Below, in pieces: positions 41,273 to 50,458 of a stretch of 64,000 nt of DNA (the stretch's first letter is position 1; each line of letters begins with the position of its first letter). The stretch comes from Novosphingobium taihuense. GTDB taxonomy: Bacteria; Pseudomonadota; Alphaproteobacteria; Sphingomonadales; Sphingomonadaceae. Where the stretch lies: positions 248,001-312,000 of the forward strand of contig NZ_VLKJ01000002.1 of the NCBI RefSeq assembly GCF_007830315.1, given 5' to 3'. The position numbers were made by a program, and so were the translations under genes. The notes beneath the pieces are model-generated. The model was given only the letters and a program-made list of their open reading frames with translations. It had not been told where the DNA came from and did no database searches.

Positions 41273-41461
41273 CGGCGCAGGCCAGCGAGGCGGGCGCCGG
41301 GGAACAAGCAACGTGCGCGACTTGCGTATTCATCGCCGCAGCGCGGCATGATCGAAGGGACGACAGCACGAAAGAATGAGGGAGAGGCGCGGTTCAACCA
41401 GGCGACGTCCGGACTTCAAGGGGAAGACGGAGCGCCAAAAGCGTCCAGGGGGGTTAAAACA
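41273..41461. other. leader of the purine TonB receptor
   Basis: 189 bp with no gene; an upstream in-frame ATG at 41348 only adds an unconserved extension. It contains GCAACG (41308-41313) and TTGCGT (41322-41327) separated by 8 bp, a shortened relative of the operator motif. Confidence 0.4.
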
Positions 41462-43921
41462 ATGCAAGACCCGATCACACTCGCAGCCAACACCACGTTT
41501 CGCAGCCGCAGCCTGATGAAGGGCCTTGCTGCCCTCCTGACCTGCACCGCGCTGACCACGCCTGTCTTTGCGCAGGAAGCGGCCGATGCGGAAGAGCCGC
41601 CCAAGGAAGAGATCGTCGTCACCGGCTCGCTCAATGCGCTGCCGCTGAAGGACGTCGGCTCGATCTTCGGCTTCGACAAGAACCTGGTGGAAACGCCGCG
41701 TTCGGCCTCGTCGATCTCGAAGGAGCAGATGGAGCGCTTCGGCGTGACCGAGATCTACGATCTCGTCGCCCAGTCGCCCGGCACCTTCACCAATTCGTTC
41801 TTCGGCGTAGGCGGCGCGCTCGACATTCGCGGCACGCCCGGCGAAGTCTATTTCCGTGGCATCCGCCGTCTGGACAACCCCGGCAACTACCCGACGCCGA
41901 TCGGTGCCTCCGACCGCATCGACATCGTGCGCGGCCCCGCCTCGCCGATCTATGGACCGTCGAAGACCGGCGGCTACATGAACTTCGTGCCCAAGTCTGC
42001 GCGCGTGGCCAGCGGCAAGTACATGGACAGCCCCGAAGGGCAGCTGACCTTCACGACCGGGAGCTGGGAAAAGGCGGTGCTTTCGGCAGACCTGCGCGGT
42101 CCGGGCCATCTCGGCACGCAGGAATTTGGCTACAGCCTTTATGCCGAAGTCGAGAATTCGGGCAGCTACTACCGCAACATGAGCACCAGGCAGACGATCC
42201 TGCAGGCGGCGTTCGATACCGACATCACGCCAAACCTGCGGCTCGAGTTTGGCGGCATGTACCATGACTTCAAGGGCCAGCAGAACGGTGGCTGGAACCG
42301 CCTGACGCAGGAGCTGGTCGACAACGGCACTTATATCACAGGCTCTGCGCAGCCGGTCGATACCGATGGCGACGGGCAGATGTCGCAGGCCGAAATCAAC
42401 GCGGTGAGCCCCGGCGGCTTCTCCAAGTTCGGCACGTTCGGCTGCGGCGGCGGTTCGGTCTTTGCCTCGGGCTTTACCGATGCGTGCTTTACCAGCGCCT
42501 ATCCCTACCTTGCGCTGACCAATGTCGGCACGGCCAAGCTTGACCGCCGCAACACGCTGACCGGCCCGAACGACAAGCTGAACAACAAGGCCAAGACGTT
42601 CTACTTCGACCTGATCTTCGATGGCGGGGACGATCTGGAGATCAAGAACCAGTTCTTCTACGACGGCTACACCAACCTCAACGAAAACGCCTACGGGTTC
42701 TCGCAATTCCACGATTCCTATGCGATCGAGGACCGCATCGTCATCGCCAAGTCGTTCACCAATGACATGGGCAAGTTCTCGTTCCAGGCCTCGCCGTCGA
42801 TCCGCTACACCAAGTTCAAGCACGGTGACGACTTCAACTACGAGTACTTCCACCGCGTCGACCTGACCAAGGGCTATACCCCGCTGTCGGATCGCCTGCT
42901 CTCGACCGAGTGCGACTGCGACTACACCTCGTACAACCAGGGCCACTATACCGACCTTGGCGCGGCGTTCCTGACCGATCTCGATTTCAACTTCGGTCTC
43001 GGGATCACGGCGGGTGCGCGGTATGACCATATCTCGGTCACCACGGCAGACGTTGCGGCGAAGCTGGAAGACCCGTCCTCGGCGGCCAGCGCGAAGGACA
43101 GCAAGGGCGCTTGGTCGTGGTCGGCCAGCATCAACTACAAGACGCCGTTCGGCCTGATCCCCTATTTCACCGTATCGCGCCAGTCGACCGTGATCGCCGG
43201 GCAGGGTGCCGAGATCTATGCCGGCGACGTGGCCGCAGGCACCTTCATCAGCGCGTCCAAGCTCTATGAAGGCGGCATCAAGGGCTCGTTCCTCGACAAC
43301 CGGCTCTATGGCGCGGTTTCGGTGTACAAGCAGACCCGCGTGGACCGCAATGCGCAGGCGATCGTCACCAACCAGGCGGTCGAGACCAAGGGCATCGAGG
43401 CCGAAGTGCGCTGGTCGGTCGACCGGCACCTGCTGATCACCGCCAACTACACCAAGACCAAGGTCTATAACCTGACGGCGCTCGGCAATGGCGTGCTGTT
43501 CAGCTTCTTCGGCATCGAGGATCTGGTCAATGTCAGCAACCCGGCGCTCTACCTTGGCGGCCAGCCGATCGGCCTCGTGCTGATCACCAACAAGGAACAG
43601 TCGCGCCGCGCAGGCATCCCCGAAGACCTCTACTCGGCCACCGCGACCTATTCGTTCGACAACGGGCTGGCCGTTGCGGGCAGCATCACGCGGGTGCCGG
43701 AAGTGTTCTCGGGCCAGTCGCAGGCGGTCAAGCTGCCGGCCTATACGCTGGTTGACGCCTCGCTGTCGTACACCACGGGTCCGTGGCTGCTGCGGGCGGT
43801 GGTCAAGAATGCCACCAATGCCAAGTACTTCCGCGCCAACTTCACCGAACTGTTCGGCAGCACCATCGCGCTGCCGGAACGTCCGCGCAGCTGGCAGGCT
43901 TCGGTCGTCTACAAGTTCTGA
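41462..43921 (+). CDS. TonB-dependent receptor of the purine cluster
   Basis: An 819-aa outer-membrane receptor. The signal peptide ends near TPVFAQE, the TonB box is EEIVVTGS, plug features are ALDIRGTPGEVYFRGIRR and RIDIVRGPASPIYGPSKTGG, and the barrel ends SWQASVVYKF. Residues about 298-310 contain an EF-hand-like calcium loop (DTDGDGQMSQAE) in an extracellular loop. Flanked by nucleoside- and purine-processing genes, it is probably the nucleoside/purine importer. The start at 41462 follows GGGGGG and yields a normal signal peptide. Confidence 0.88.
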   Translation: MQDPITLAANTTFRSRSLMKGLAALLTCTALTTPVFAQEAADAEEPPKEEIVVTGSLNALPLKDVGSIFGFDKNLVETPRSASSISKEQMERFGVTEIYDLVAQSPGTFTNSFFGVGGALDIRGTPGEVYFRGIRRLDNPGNYPTPIGASDRIDIVRGPASPIYGPSKTGGYMNFVPKSARVASGKYMDSPEGQLTFTTGSWEKAVLSADLRGPGHLGTQEFGYSLYAEVENSGSYYRNMSTRQTILQAAFDTDITPNLRLEFGGMYHDFKGQQNGGWNRLTQELVDNGTYITGSAQPVDTDGDGQMSQAEINAVSPGGFSKFGTFGCGGGSVFASGFTDACFTSAYPYLALTNVGTAKLDRRNTLTGPNDKLNNKAKTFYFDLIFDGGDDLEIKNQFFYDGYTNLNENAYGFSQFHDSYAIEDRIVIAKSFTNDMGKFSFQASPSIRYTKFKHGDDFNYEYFHRVDLTKGYTPLSDRLLSTECDCDYTSYNQGHYTDLGAAFLTDLDFNFGLGITAGARYDHISVTTADVAAKLEDPSSAASAKDSKGAWSWSASINYKTPFGLIPYFTVSRQSTVIAGQGAEIYAGDVAAGTFISASKLYEGGIKGSFLDNRLYGAVSVYKQTRVDRNAQAIVTNQAVETKGIEAEVRWSVDRHLLITANYTKTKVYNLTALGNGVLFSFFGIEDLVNVSNPALYLGGQPIGLVLITNKEQSRRAGIPEDLYSATATYSFDNGLAVAGSITRVPEVFSGQSQAVKLPAYTLVDASLSYTTGPWLLRAVVKNATNAKYFRANFTELFGSTIALPERPRSWQASVVYKF

Positions 43922-43935
43922 CGACTGGTCTGAAT

Positions 43936-43967
43936 GCGAGGGGCGGTTTCCTCCCGCCGCCCCTCGC
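43936..43967 (+). terminator. hairpin between TonB receptor and NUP gene
   Basis: GCGAGGGGCGG (43936-43946) pairs perfectly with CCGCCCCTCGC (43957-43967) over a 10-base loop. No T-run follows, so it may attenuate transcription or protect the 3' end of the receptor message. Confidence 0.55.
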
Positions 43968-43995
43968 AACCGGGCAATCTTTCAAGGTTACAGAC

Positions 43996-45114
43996 ATGAT
44001 GCGAACCATAGCGCGCGTTGCGCTTTCCGTTGCGGCCCTGCTGGCCGGAGCGCTGCCTGCCCATGCTGCGCCAGTGGCCGATGCGGCGACCGTTGCGGCG
44101 GTGAAGGCCTGCGTTCCGGCGCGGCCTTGCGCGGCCAAGCTGCCGGTGCGGGTGGTGGTCGTCACCATGTTCGAGATCGGCAAGGACAGCGGCGACAAGC
44201 CCGGCGAGTTCCAGCTGTGGAAGGAGCGGCGCGGGCTTTCTGTGACGCTGCCGTTCCCGCAGGGCTGGCACGACCTTGCCTATGATCCGCAGACCGGCGT
44301 GCTGGCGATGGTGACGGGGATGGGCTCGATCAAGTCGGCCACGGCGGCGCTGGCGGTAGGGCTGGATGACCGGCTGGACCTGTCGAAGGCCTACTGGCTG
44401 GTGGCGGGGATTGCCGGGATCGATCCGGAGGATGCCTCGGTCGGCTCGGCCGCATGGGCGCGCTACCTGATCGATGGTGACATCGCGCACGAGATCGATG
44501 CGCGTGAAATTCCGGCAGGGTGGAAGAGCGGCTACTTCGCGCTGCACAGCAAGGGGCCGATGGACCCGACGCCGCTGCCGCCGGAAAATGGCGAGATGTT
44601 CGAGCTCAACCCTGCGTTGCAGGAATGGGCCTTCGCGCTGACCAAGGACATGAAGCTGCCCGACGATCCGGCGATTGCCACGGCGCGCAAGGCCTTCACC
44701 GGCTATCCCAACGCGCAAAAGCCGCCGTTCGTGCTGAAGGGCGACAATCTGGCGGCGATGACCTTCTGGCACGGCGCGAAGATGAACGCCTGGGCCAACG
44801 ACTGGACGAAATTCTGGACGCGGGGACAAGGCGAGTTCGTCACCTCTGCCATGGAGGAGACGGGGACGTTCCAGTCGATCGAATACCTGACCCGCGTGGG
44901 CCGCGCCGACCGGGACCGGGTGATGGTGCTGCGCTCTGCCAGCAATTTCAGTATGCCGCCGCCGGGCGTCGATCCCGCAGGTTACCTGCTGAGCGAGAAC
45001 CAGGGCTATGCCGGGATGACCGCGGCGCTGGAGGCGCTCTATCTCGTGGGCGGCAAGGTGGTGGACGAGATCACCGGACATTGGGACCGTTACGAGAAAG
45101 CGCCGCCCAAGTGA
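43996..45114 (+). CDS. NUP-family purine nucleoside protein
   Basis: A 372-aa protein of the purine nucleoside permease/NUP family (PF06516) with signal peptide (about 1-25). Diagnostic segments are VVVTMFEIGKD, TGMGSIKSATAALAVG, WLVAGIAGIDPEDASVG and FQSIEYLTRVGRADRDRVMVLRSASNFSMPP. Although named permeases, these proteins have no membrane spans and adopt a nucleoside-phosphorylase-like fold. In this context it likely binds or splits nucleosides in the periplasm (inference). Confidence 0.85.
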   Translation: MMRTIARVALSVAALLAGALPAHAAPVADAATVAAVKACVPARPCAAKLPVRVVVVTMFEIGKDSGDKPGEFQLWKERRGLSVTLPFPQGWHDLAYDPQTGVLAMVTGMGSIKSATAALAVGLDDRLDLSKAYWLVAGIAGIDPEDASVGSAAWARYLIDGDIAHEIDAREIPAGWKSGYFALHSKGPMDPTPLPPENGEMFELNPALQEWAFALTKDMKLPDDPAIATARKAFTGYPNAQKPPFVLKGDNLAAMTFWHGAKMNAWANDWTKFWTRGQGEFVTSAMEETGTFQSIEYLTRVGRADRDRVMVLRSASNFSMPPPGVDPAGYLLSENQGYAGMTAALEALYLVGGKVVDEITGHWDRYEKAPPK

Positions 45115-45129
45115 GGGGCGCTTGCTGAC

Positions 45130-46503
45130 ATGGCTCTGACGCTGATCCGCAATGCCGCCGTCGTGGCCACGATGGACGATGACGGCATTGGGACGGGCAC
45201 CGAGATTGCGGGCGGTGCAGTGGCGATGCGCGACGGGGTGGTGCTGGCGGTGGGGACCACGGCCGAGCTGGCACCGCTGGCGGGCCATGCCGATGTTATC
45301 ATAGAGGCGGCGGGTTGCGTGGTGACGCCGGGGCTGGTGAACACCCACCACCACTTGTACCAGACGCTGACCCGCGCGCTGCCGGGCGCGACCGAGGCTT
45401 CGCTGTTCGGCTGGCTCAAGCGGCTCTACCCGATCTGGGCGACCTATACCCCCGACGACGTTTTCGCCGCGACCCAGCTGGGGCTGGCGGAACTGGCGCT
45501 TTCGGGCTGCACGATGAGTTCGGATCACCTCTACCTGTTTCCGAACGGGGTGACGCTGGACGATACGATCCACGCGGCACAAGGCATCGGCCTGCGCTTT
45601 CACGCCACGCGCGGGAGCATGAGCGTGGGGACAAGTGCGGGCGGGTTGCCGCCGGACAGCCTGGTAGAGCGCGAGGATGCGATCCTGGCCGACTGCGTGC
45701 GGGTGATCGACCGGTTCCACGATGCTGCCGATGGCGCGATGGTGCGGGTGGGGGTGGCGCCGTGCTCTCCCTTCTCGGTGAGCCAGGGGCTGATGCGCGA
45801 TGCGGCGCTGCTGGCGCGCGACAAGGGCGTGATGCTGCACACCCATCTGGCCGAGGATGCCGATGACGTGGCGTTCAGTCTTGAGCGGTTCGGCTGTCGT
45901 CCCGGCCAGTATGCCGAGGAACTGGGCTGGACCGGGCCGGACGTGTGGCATGCCCATTGCGTGCAGCTCGACATGCAAGAGATCGACCTGTTTGCGCGGA
46001 CGAAGACCGGAGTGGCGCATTGTCCGGGCTCGAACTGCCGCCTTGGATCGGGCGTCGCGCCGGTGCGGGCGATGGTCGATGCAGGCGTGCCGGTGGGGCT
46101 TGGAGTCGATGGCTCTGCCTCCAACGATTCCGGCAATCTGCTGGGCGAGGCGCGTCAGGCGATGCTGTTGCAGCGGGTGACGCATGGGGCGACGGCCTTT
46201 GCCGCGCGCGAGGCGCTCAGGCTTGCCACGCGGGGCGGGGCGCAAGTGCTGGGACGGCATGACCTTGGCAGCCTGACGCCGGGCAAGCGCGCCGATTGCG
46301 CAGTGTGGGACATGGGCACGGTCGCCTCTGCCGGAGCGTGGGATCTGGTGGCGGGGCTGGTGCTCGCGCCGCCTGCAGGAGTGCGCGACCTCTTCGTCGA
46401 GGGCCGCGCGGTGGTGCGGAACAGCGAGCTGGTGCTGACGACGAGGGCGGCGGTCGTGGCCGCTGCGCACAAGTCGCTCAATCGCCTGATGGCGCTGGCA
46501 TAG
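45130..46503 (+). CDS. 8-oxoguanine deaminase
   Basis: A 457-aa amidohydrolase/chlorohydrolase-family deaminase closest to 8-oxoguanine deaminase. Features are the N-terminal metal motif NTHHHLYQTL, GCTMSSDHLYLFPNG, HTHLAEDADD, VWHAHCVQLD and GVDGSASNDSG (catalytic Asp). It would yield urate directly from 8-oxoguanine. It precedes the NCS2 permease by 13 bp. Confidence 0.85.
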   Translation: MALTLIRNAAVVATMDDDGIGTGTEIAGGAVAMRDGVVLAVGTTAELAPLAGHADVIIEAAGCVVTPGLVNTHHHLYQTLTRALPGATEASLFGWLKRLYPIWATYTPDDVFAATQLGLAELALSGCTMSSDHLYLFPNGVTLDDTIHAAQGIGLRFHATRGSMSVGTSAGGLPPDSLVEREDAILADCVRVIDRFHDAADGAMVRVGVAPCSPFSVSQGLMRDAALLARDKGVMLHTHLAEDADDVAFSLERFGCRPGQYAEELGWTGPDVWHAHCVQLDMQEIDLFARTKTGVAHCPGSNCRLGSGVAPVRAMVDAGVPVGLGVDGSASNDSGNLLGEARQAMLLQRVTHGATAFAAREALRLATRGGAQVLGRHDLGSLTPGKRADCAVWDMGTVASAGAWDLVAGLVLAPPAGVRDLFVEGRAVVRNSELVLTTRAAVVAAAHKSLNRLMALA

Positions 46504-46516
46504 GAGGGGGGACGGC

Positions 46517-47890
46517 ATGGCCTTGCCCGCAGCAGTGACCCGCGATCAGGCGCGCGATCCCGATTTCTTCCCCGGCTTTGGCCTCGCCATTCCGCTGGGC
46601 GTGCAGCACGTGCTGGCGATGTTCGTATCGAACCTGACTCCGCCGATCATCATTGCAGGCGCGGCTGGCTTCGGCTTCGGATCGCCCGATCCTTCGGCGC
46701 TGATCTACATGATCCAGATGTCGATGCTGTTTGCCGGTATCGCCACGCTGCTGCAGGCGGTGGGCGTGGGTCCAATCGGGGCGCGGCTGCCCTTGGTGCA
46801 GGGGACGAGCTTTGCCTATATCCCGGTGATGATCCCGATCGTGGCGGGCAAGGGCGTGGAGGCGATGGCCGCGCTGACCACGGCGGCGCTGATCGGCGGA
46901 CTGGTGCACGGGATCTTGAGCATGTTCGTGGGCCGCGTGCGCTTTGCCCTGCCGCCGCTGATCACCGGGCTGGTGGTGCTGATGATCGGCCTGTCGCTGA
47001 TGCGGATCGGGGTGCAATATTCGGCGGGTGGGGTTCCGGCCATCGGGACGCCTGCATTCGGCGCGGGGCAAAGCTGGCTGCTGGCGGCGGTTGTCGTGCT
47101 GGCGACGCTGGGGCTCAAGTTCTTTGCGCGGGGGATCTGGTCGACGGCTTCGGTGCTGCTGGGGTTGCTGGCTGGATATGCGGTGGCGCTGGCGATGGGG
47201 CGGATCTCGTTCGATGCGGTGGCGAGCGCTCCGGTTGCCATGCTGCCGAGCCCGTTCCATTTCGGCTTTGCGCTTTCCGCTTCGGCCATCCTCGGCTTCG
47301 TGTTGACCGGGTTCGTCTCCTCGATCGAATCCATCGGCGATGTGGAAGCGATCTGCGAGGGGACGGCGGGACGGCCCGCGACCGATGCGGAGCTTCAGGG
47401 CGCGGTGGCGGCGGATGGCGTGGGCACAGCGCTGGCGGCGGTGTTCGGGGCGATGCCCAACACGACGTTCAGCCAGAACGTGGGCCTGATCGCGATAACC
47501 GGCATGATGAGCCGCCATGTCGTCACGCTGGGCGCGGTGTTCCTGATCCTGTGCGGACTGGTGCCCAAGATCGGCGCGGTGGTGACGACGATCCCCATCG
47601 AAGTGCTGGGCGGCGGGGTGATCGTGATGTTCGGCATGGTCGCCTCGGCGGCGCTCTCGATGCTGGCTTCGGTGGAATGGAACCAGCGCAACATGCTGGT
47701 CTTCGGGGTGAGCCTGTCGCTGGCGCTGGGCCTGCAGCTGGAGCCCGACGCGGTGGCGCACTTGCCCGAGACGGCGCGGGTGCTGCTGACATCGGGCGTG
47801 CTGCCAGCGGCGGTGCTCGCCATCGTGCTCAACCTGATGCTGCCGCGCGAGACGGCTGATGAGGAGCCCGCTCTGGTGGCGGCGGAGTAG
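46517..47890 (+). CDS. NCS2 xanthine/uric acid permease
   Basis: A 457-aa nucleobase:cation symporter-2 with about 12-14 membrane helices. Motifs include PLGVQHVLAMFVSNLTPPIIIAG, QGTSFAYIP, ESIGDVEAICEGTAGRP and the family signature FSQNVGLIAITGMMSR. It is likely to import xanthine or urate at the inner membrane. A very strong AGGAGGGGGG ribosome site precedes the ATG. Confidence 0.87.
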   Translation: MALPAAVTRDQARDPDFFPGFGLAIPLGVQHVLAMFVSNLTPPIIIAGAAGFGFGSPDPSALIYMIQMSMLFAGIATLLQAVGVGPIGARLPLVQGTSFAYIPVMIPIVAGKGVEAMAALTTAALIGGLVHGILSMFVGRVRFALPPLITGLVVLMIGLSLMRIGVQYSAGGVPAIGTPAFGAGQSWLLAAVVVLATLGLKFFARGIWSTASVLLGLLAGYAVALAMGRISFDAVASAPVAMLPSPFHFGFALSASAILGFVLTGFVSSIESIGDVEAICEGTAGRPATDAELQGAVAADGVGTALAAVFGAMPNTTFSQNVGLIAITGMMSRHVVTLGAVFLILCGLVPKIGAVVTTIPIEVLGGGVIVMFGMVASAALSMLASVEWNQRNMLVFGVSLSLALGLQLEPDAVAHLPETARVLLTSGVLPAAVLAIVLNLMLPRETADEEPALVAAE

Positions 47891-47911
47891 GCGTGGGTGG
47901 GGGCGCTCTCT

Positions 47912-47944
47912 TTTTTGCAACGATGTGTGCCGATCATTGCGTTG
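47912..47944 (+). promoter_or_regulatory. candidate purine-cluster operator, site 2
   Basis: TTTTTGCAACG, TGTG, TCATTGCGTT, with 14 bases between GCAACG and TTGCGT. Identical in layout to site 1 at 39606. It lies 38 bp upstream of the SBF-AtzG start and suggests an internal promoter within the supercluster. Confidence 0.6.
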
Positions 47945-47981
47945 GATCGGTAGGGTGGGGCGGGGCATAGCGGGACGAGCC

Positions 47982-49127
47982 ATGGCCACGCGCAGCAAAC
48001 TTCCCTCGGTCGATCCGTTCCTGCTCTGGCTGGTGGGCACGGTCGTGGCGGCGAGCCTGCTGCCGGCGCGAGGCGTTGCGCTCGAAGCGTTCGATGTGGC
48101 GGCGGATGCGGCGATCGTGCTGCTGTTCTTCCTCCATGGCGCAAAGCTGAGCCGCGAGGCGGTGCTGGCGGGCATCGGCAACTGGCGGCTGCATCTGCTG
48201 GCGCTGGGCTTTACCTACCTGCTGTTTCCGCTGCTGGGGCTGGGCGCGGCAAGGGTCGCGGGGATGGTGATCGATCCGGCGCTGGCGATGGGTCTGCTGT
48301 TCCTCGCGCTGCTGCCATCGACGGTGCAAAGCTCCATCGCGTTCACCGCGATGGCGGGGGGCAACGTGGCGGCGGCGGTGTGCTCTGCCTCGCTTTCCAA
48401 CCTTGTCGGGATCGTGCTGACGCCGCTGCTGGTGGCGCTGTTCATCCATTCGGGCGGCGACGGCGGAGTCGACGGATTCTCGTCCGTGCAGAAAATTGCA
48501 ACGCAATTGCTCCTGCCGTTCGTGGCGGGGCATCTGCTACGGCCGGTGATTGGCAAATGGGTCGATGCGCACAAGAAGCTGCTGCAACCGGTGGACCGGT
48601 CGTCGGTGCTGCTGGTGGTCTATTCGGCGTTCAGCGCGGCGGTGGCGAACGGGGTGTGGAGCCGGGTCGGGCCGTTTGACCTTGGCGTGTTGCTGCTGGC
48701 CTCGGCGGTGATCCTGGGGGTGGTGATCGCGGTCAATGGCGTGGTGGCGAAGCTTGTTGGCCTGCCGCGCGAGGATGCCATCGTGCTGCTGTTCTGCGGA
48801 TCGAAGAAGAGCCTTGTTTCGGGCGTGCCCATGGCGGGCGCGCTGTTTGCGCCGGCGCAAGTGGGCATGGTGATCCTGCCGCTGATGATCTTCCACCAGT
48901 TGCAGCTGTTCGTCTGCGCCTGGCTGGCGGGACGCTATCGGCGCGAGCTGGATGCAGCCGCTGCGATCCTTCCGCCGCAGGATGAGGCGGCGGCGCTGGC
49001 ACGGGCGCAGGCGATTGGCTTGCCGATACCTGAGGCGTGCCGCGCGGGTGTGGTTGCCAATCTCGAACTGCTGACGCGCCATGCGCGGGTGCTGGATGGC
49101 GGCAAAGTGGGCGGGGGCGGGGCATGA
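47982..49127 (+). CDS. SBF-like transporter fused to AtzG/HpxX-like domain
   Basis: A 381-aa protein. Residues 1-330 form a bile-acid:sodium-symporter-like (SBF/DUF4137) transporter with about ten helices (FLLWLVGTVVAASLLP, LFFLHGAKLSREAVLAG, GNVAAAVCSASLSNLVGIV, FCGSKKSLVSGVPMAG). The last ~50 residues read like the GatC/AtzG-type domain DUF4089 (ALARAQAIGLPIPEACR, GVVANLELLTRHARVL). No stop or in-frame ATG separates the two parts. The next gene, overlapping by 4 bp, is the AtzE/HpxY-type amidase that AtzG/HpxX normally partners. The transporter may take up an allantoin-pathway acid (inference). Confidence 0.8.
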   Translation: MATRSKLPSVDPFLLWLVGTVVAASLLPARGVALEAFDVAADAAIVLLFFLHGAKLSREAVLAGIGNWRLHLLALGFTYLLFPLLGLGAARVAGMVIDPALAMGLLFLALLPSTVQSSIAFTAMAGGNVAAAVCSASLSNLVGIVLTPLLVALFIHSGGDGGVDGFSSVQKIATQLLLPFVAGHLLRPVIGKWVDAHKKLLQPVDRSSVLLVVYSAFSAAVANGVWSRVGPFDLGVLLLASAVILGVVIAVNGVVAKLVGLPREDAIVLLFCGSKKSLVSGVPMAGALFAPAQVGMVILPLMIFHQLQLFVCAWLAGRYRRELDAAAAILPPQDEAAALARAQAIGLPIPEACRAGVVANLELLTRHARVLDGGKVGGGGA

Positions 49128-50458
49128 GATCGGCTGTCGAGATCGCCGCTGCTGTGCGGGCGGGACAGGTCAGTGCATCCACGCTGGCCGCGCAGGCGAT
49201 TGCCGCGCTCAAGGCCGATGCGCATGTTGCCGTCACGCGGATTCTGGAAGAGCGCGCTCTGGCCGAGGCGGCGGCGGTGGATGCCTTGGTCGCCCGCGGC
49301 GACGATCCGGGACCGCTGGCGGGCGTGCCCTATGGGGTGAAGGACCTGTTCGACGTGGAGGGCTTGCCGACGACGGCAGGTTCTGCGGTGTTGGCGGGCG
49401 CTGCGCCTGCGCAGGGCGATGCCGAGGCGGTCTGCCGGTTGCAGGCGGCGGGCGCGGTGCTGGTGGCGACGCTCAACATGGACGAGTTCGCCTATGGCTT
49501 TGCCACGATCAACGCGACTTATGGGACGACGCGCAACCCGCATGATCCGGCACGGCTGGCGGGGGGATCTTCGGGAGGTTCGGCGGCGGTGGTGGCGGCG
49601 GGGTTGGTGCCGATCGCGCTGGGGTCTGACACCAACGGGTCTATTCGCGTGCCCGCCAGCCTGTGCGGGCTCTATGGGCTGAAGTGCGCGCATGGATCGT
49701 TGCCGGTGGCGGGGACTTATCCCTTTGCCGAGAGCTTTGACGACATCGGGCCGTTTACCGCCAACCTTGCCGACATGGCGCTGGTGTGGGGCGTGCTGCG
49801 GGGTGAAGCGGTGCCGGAATGGACCGGCGATGTGCGCATTGCGCGGCTGGGCGGGCGGTTCCACGAGAATGCCGATCCGGCGCAGCTGGCGGCTATCGAC
49901 GCGATCGCGGCGCATGCGCCGCTGGTGGAACTGCCTGACATTGCGCGGGCGCGCAGCGCGGCGTTCCTGATCACCGCGTTCGAGGGCGGGCACCTGCACC
50001 GCGATACGCTGGCCACGCGGGCGATGGACTACGACCCGGCGGTGCGGGATCGGCTGATTGCAGGCGCGCTCCTGCCGGATGAGCTTTACGGCAGGGCGCT
50101 CGCCTTCCGCGCAGACTTTCTGGCGCGGCTGGAGGGGCTGATTGCGGATTTCGACGTGCTTGTGGCCCCTGCCACGCCTTGCTCTGCGCCGCTGATCGAA
50201 GATCCGCGCATCATGATCGACGGGGCGCTGAGCCCGGCGCGGGCGGACCTTGGGATTCATACGCAGCCGATCACGTTCACCGGCCTGCCATCGCTGGCGG
50301 TGCCGCTGCACAGGCCGGGCGCGCTGCCGCTGGGGCTGCAGCTGATCGGCAAGCCGGGGGGCGAGGGCGCGCTGCTGGCGCTTGCTGCGCGGCTTGAAAA
50401 TGAGGGATTGACCGGCGTGAGCGCGCCGGAGCGCTCGATTGCGGGGGAACTGATATGA
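49124..50458 (+). CDS. hpxY: AtzE/HpxY-like amidase
   Basis: A 444-aa amidase-signature enzyme. The Ser-Ser-Lys triad is Lys73 (GVPYGVKDLF), Ser149 (GGSSGGSA) and Ser173 (SDTNGSIR), with the expected 24-residue spacing of the two serines. It matches the AtzE/HpxY group, which works with an AtzG/HpxX small subunit. The predicted role is oxalurate amidohydrolase in ureide degradation. Overlaps both neighbours (ATGA). Confidence 0.85.
   Translation: MRSAVEIAAAVRAGQVSASTLAAQAIAALKADAHVAVTRILEERALAEAAAVDALVARGDDPGPLAGVPYGVKDLFDVEGLPTTAGSAVLAGAAPAQGDAEAVCRLQAAGAVLVATLNMDEFAYGFATINATYGTTRNPHDPARLAGGSSGGSAAVVAAGLVPIALGSDTNGSIRVPASLCGLYGLKCAHGSLPVAGTYPFAESFDDIGPFTANLADMALVWGVLRGEAVPEWTGDVRIARLGGRFHENADPAQLAAIDAIAAHAPLVELPDIARARSAAFLITAFEGGHLHRDTLATRAMDYDPAVRDRLIAGALLPDELYGRALAFRADFLARLEGLIADFDVLVAPATPCSAPLIEDPRIMIDGALSPARADLGIHTQPITFTGLPSLAVPLHRPGALPLGLQLIGKPGGEGALLALAARLENEGLTGVSAPERSIAGELI

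Noticed and set aside
41308..41327. Third full copy of the purine operator
   Set aside because: Spacing between GCAACG and TTGCGT is 8 rather than 14 bases and flanks do not match.
43909..46518. Long open frame on the minus strand (869 codons)
   Set aside because: A shadow of the NUP and 8-oxoguanine deaminase genes; rich in His, Arg and Gln with no recognisable fold.
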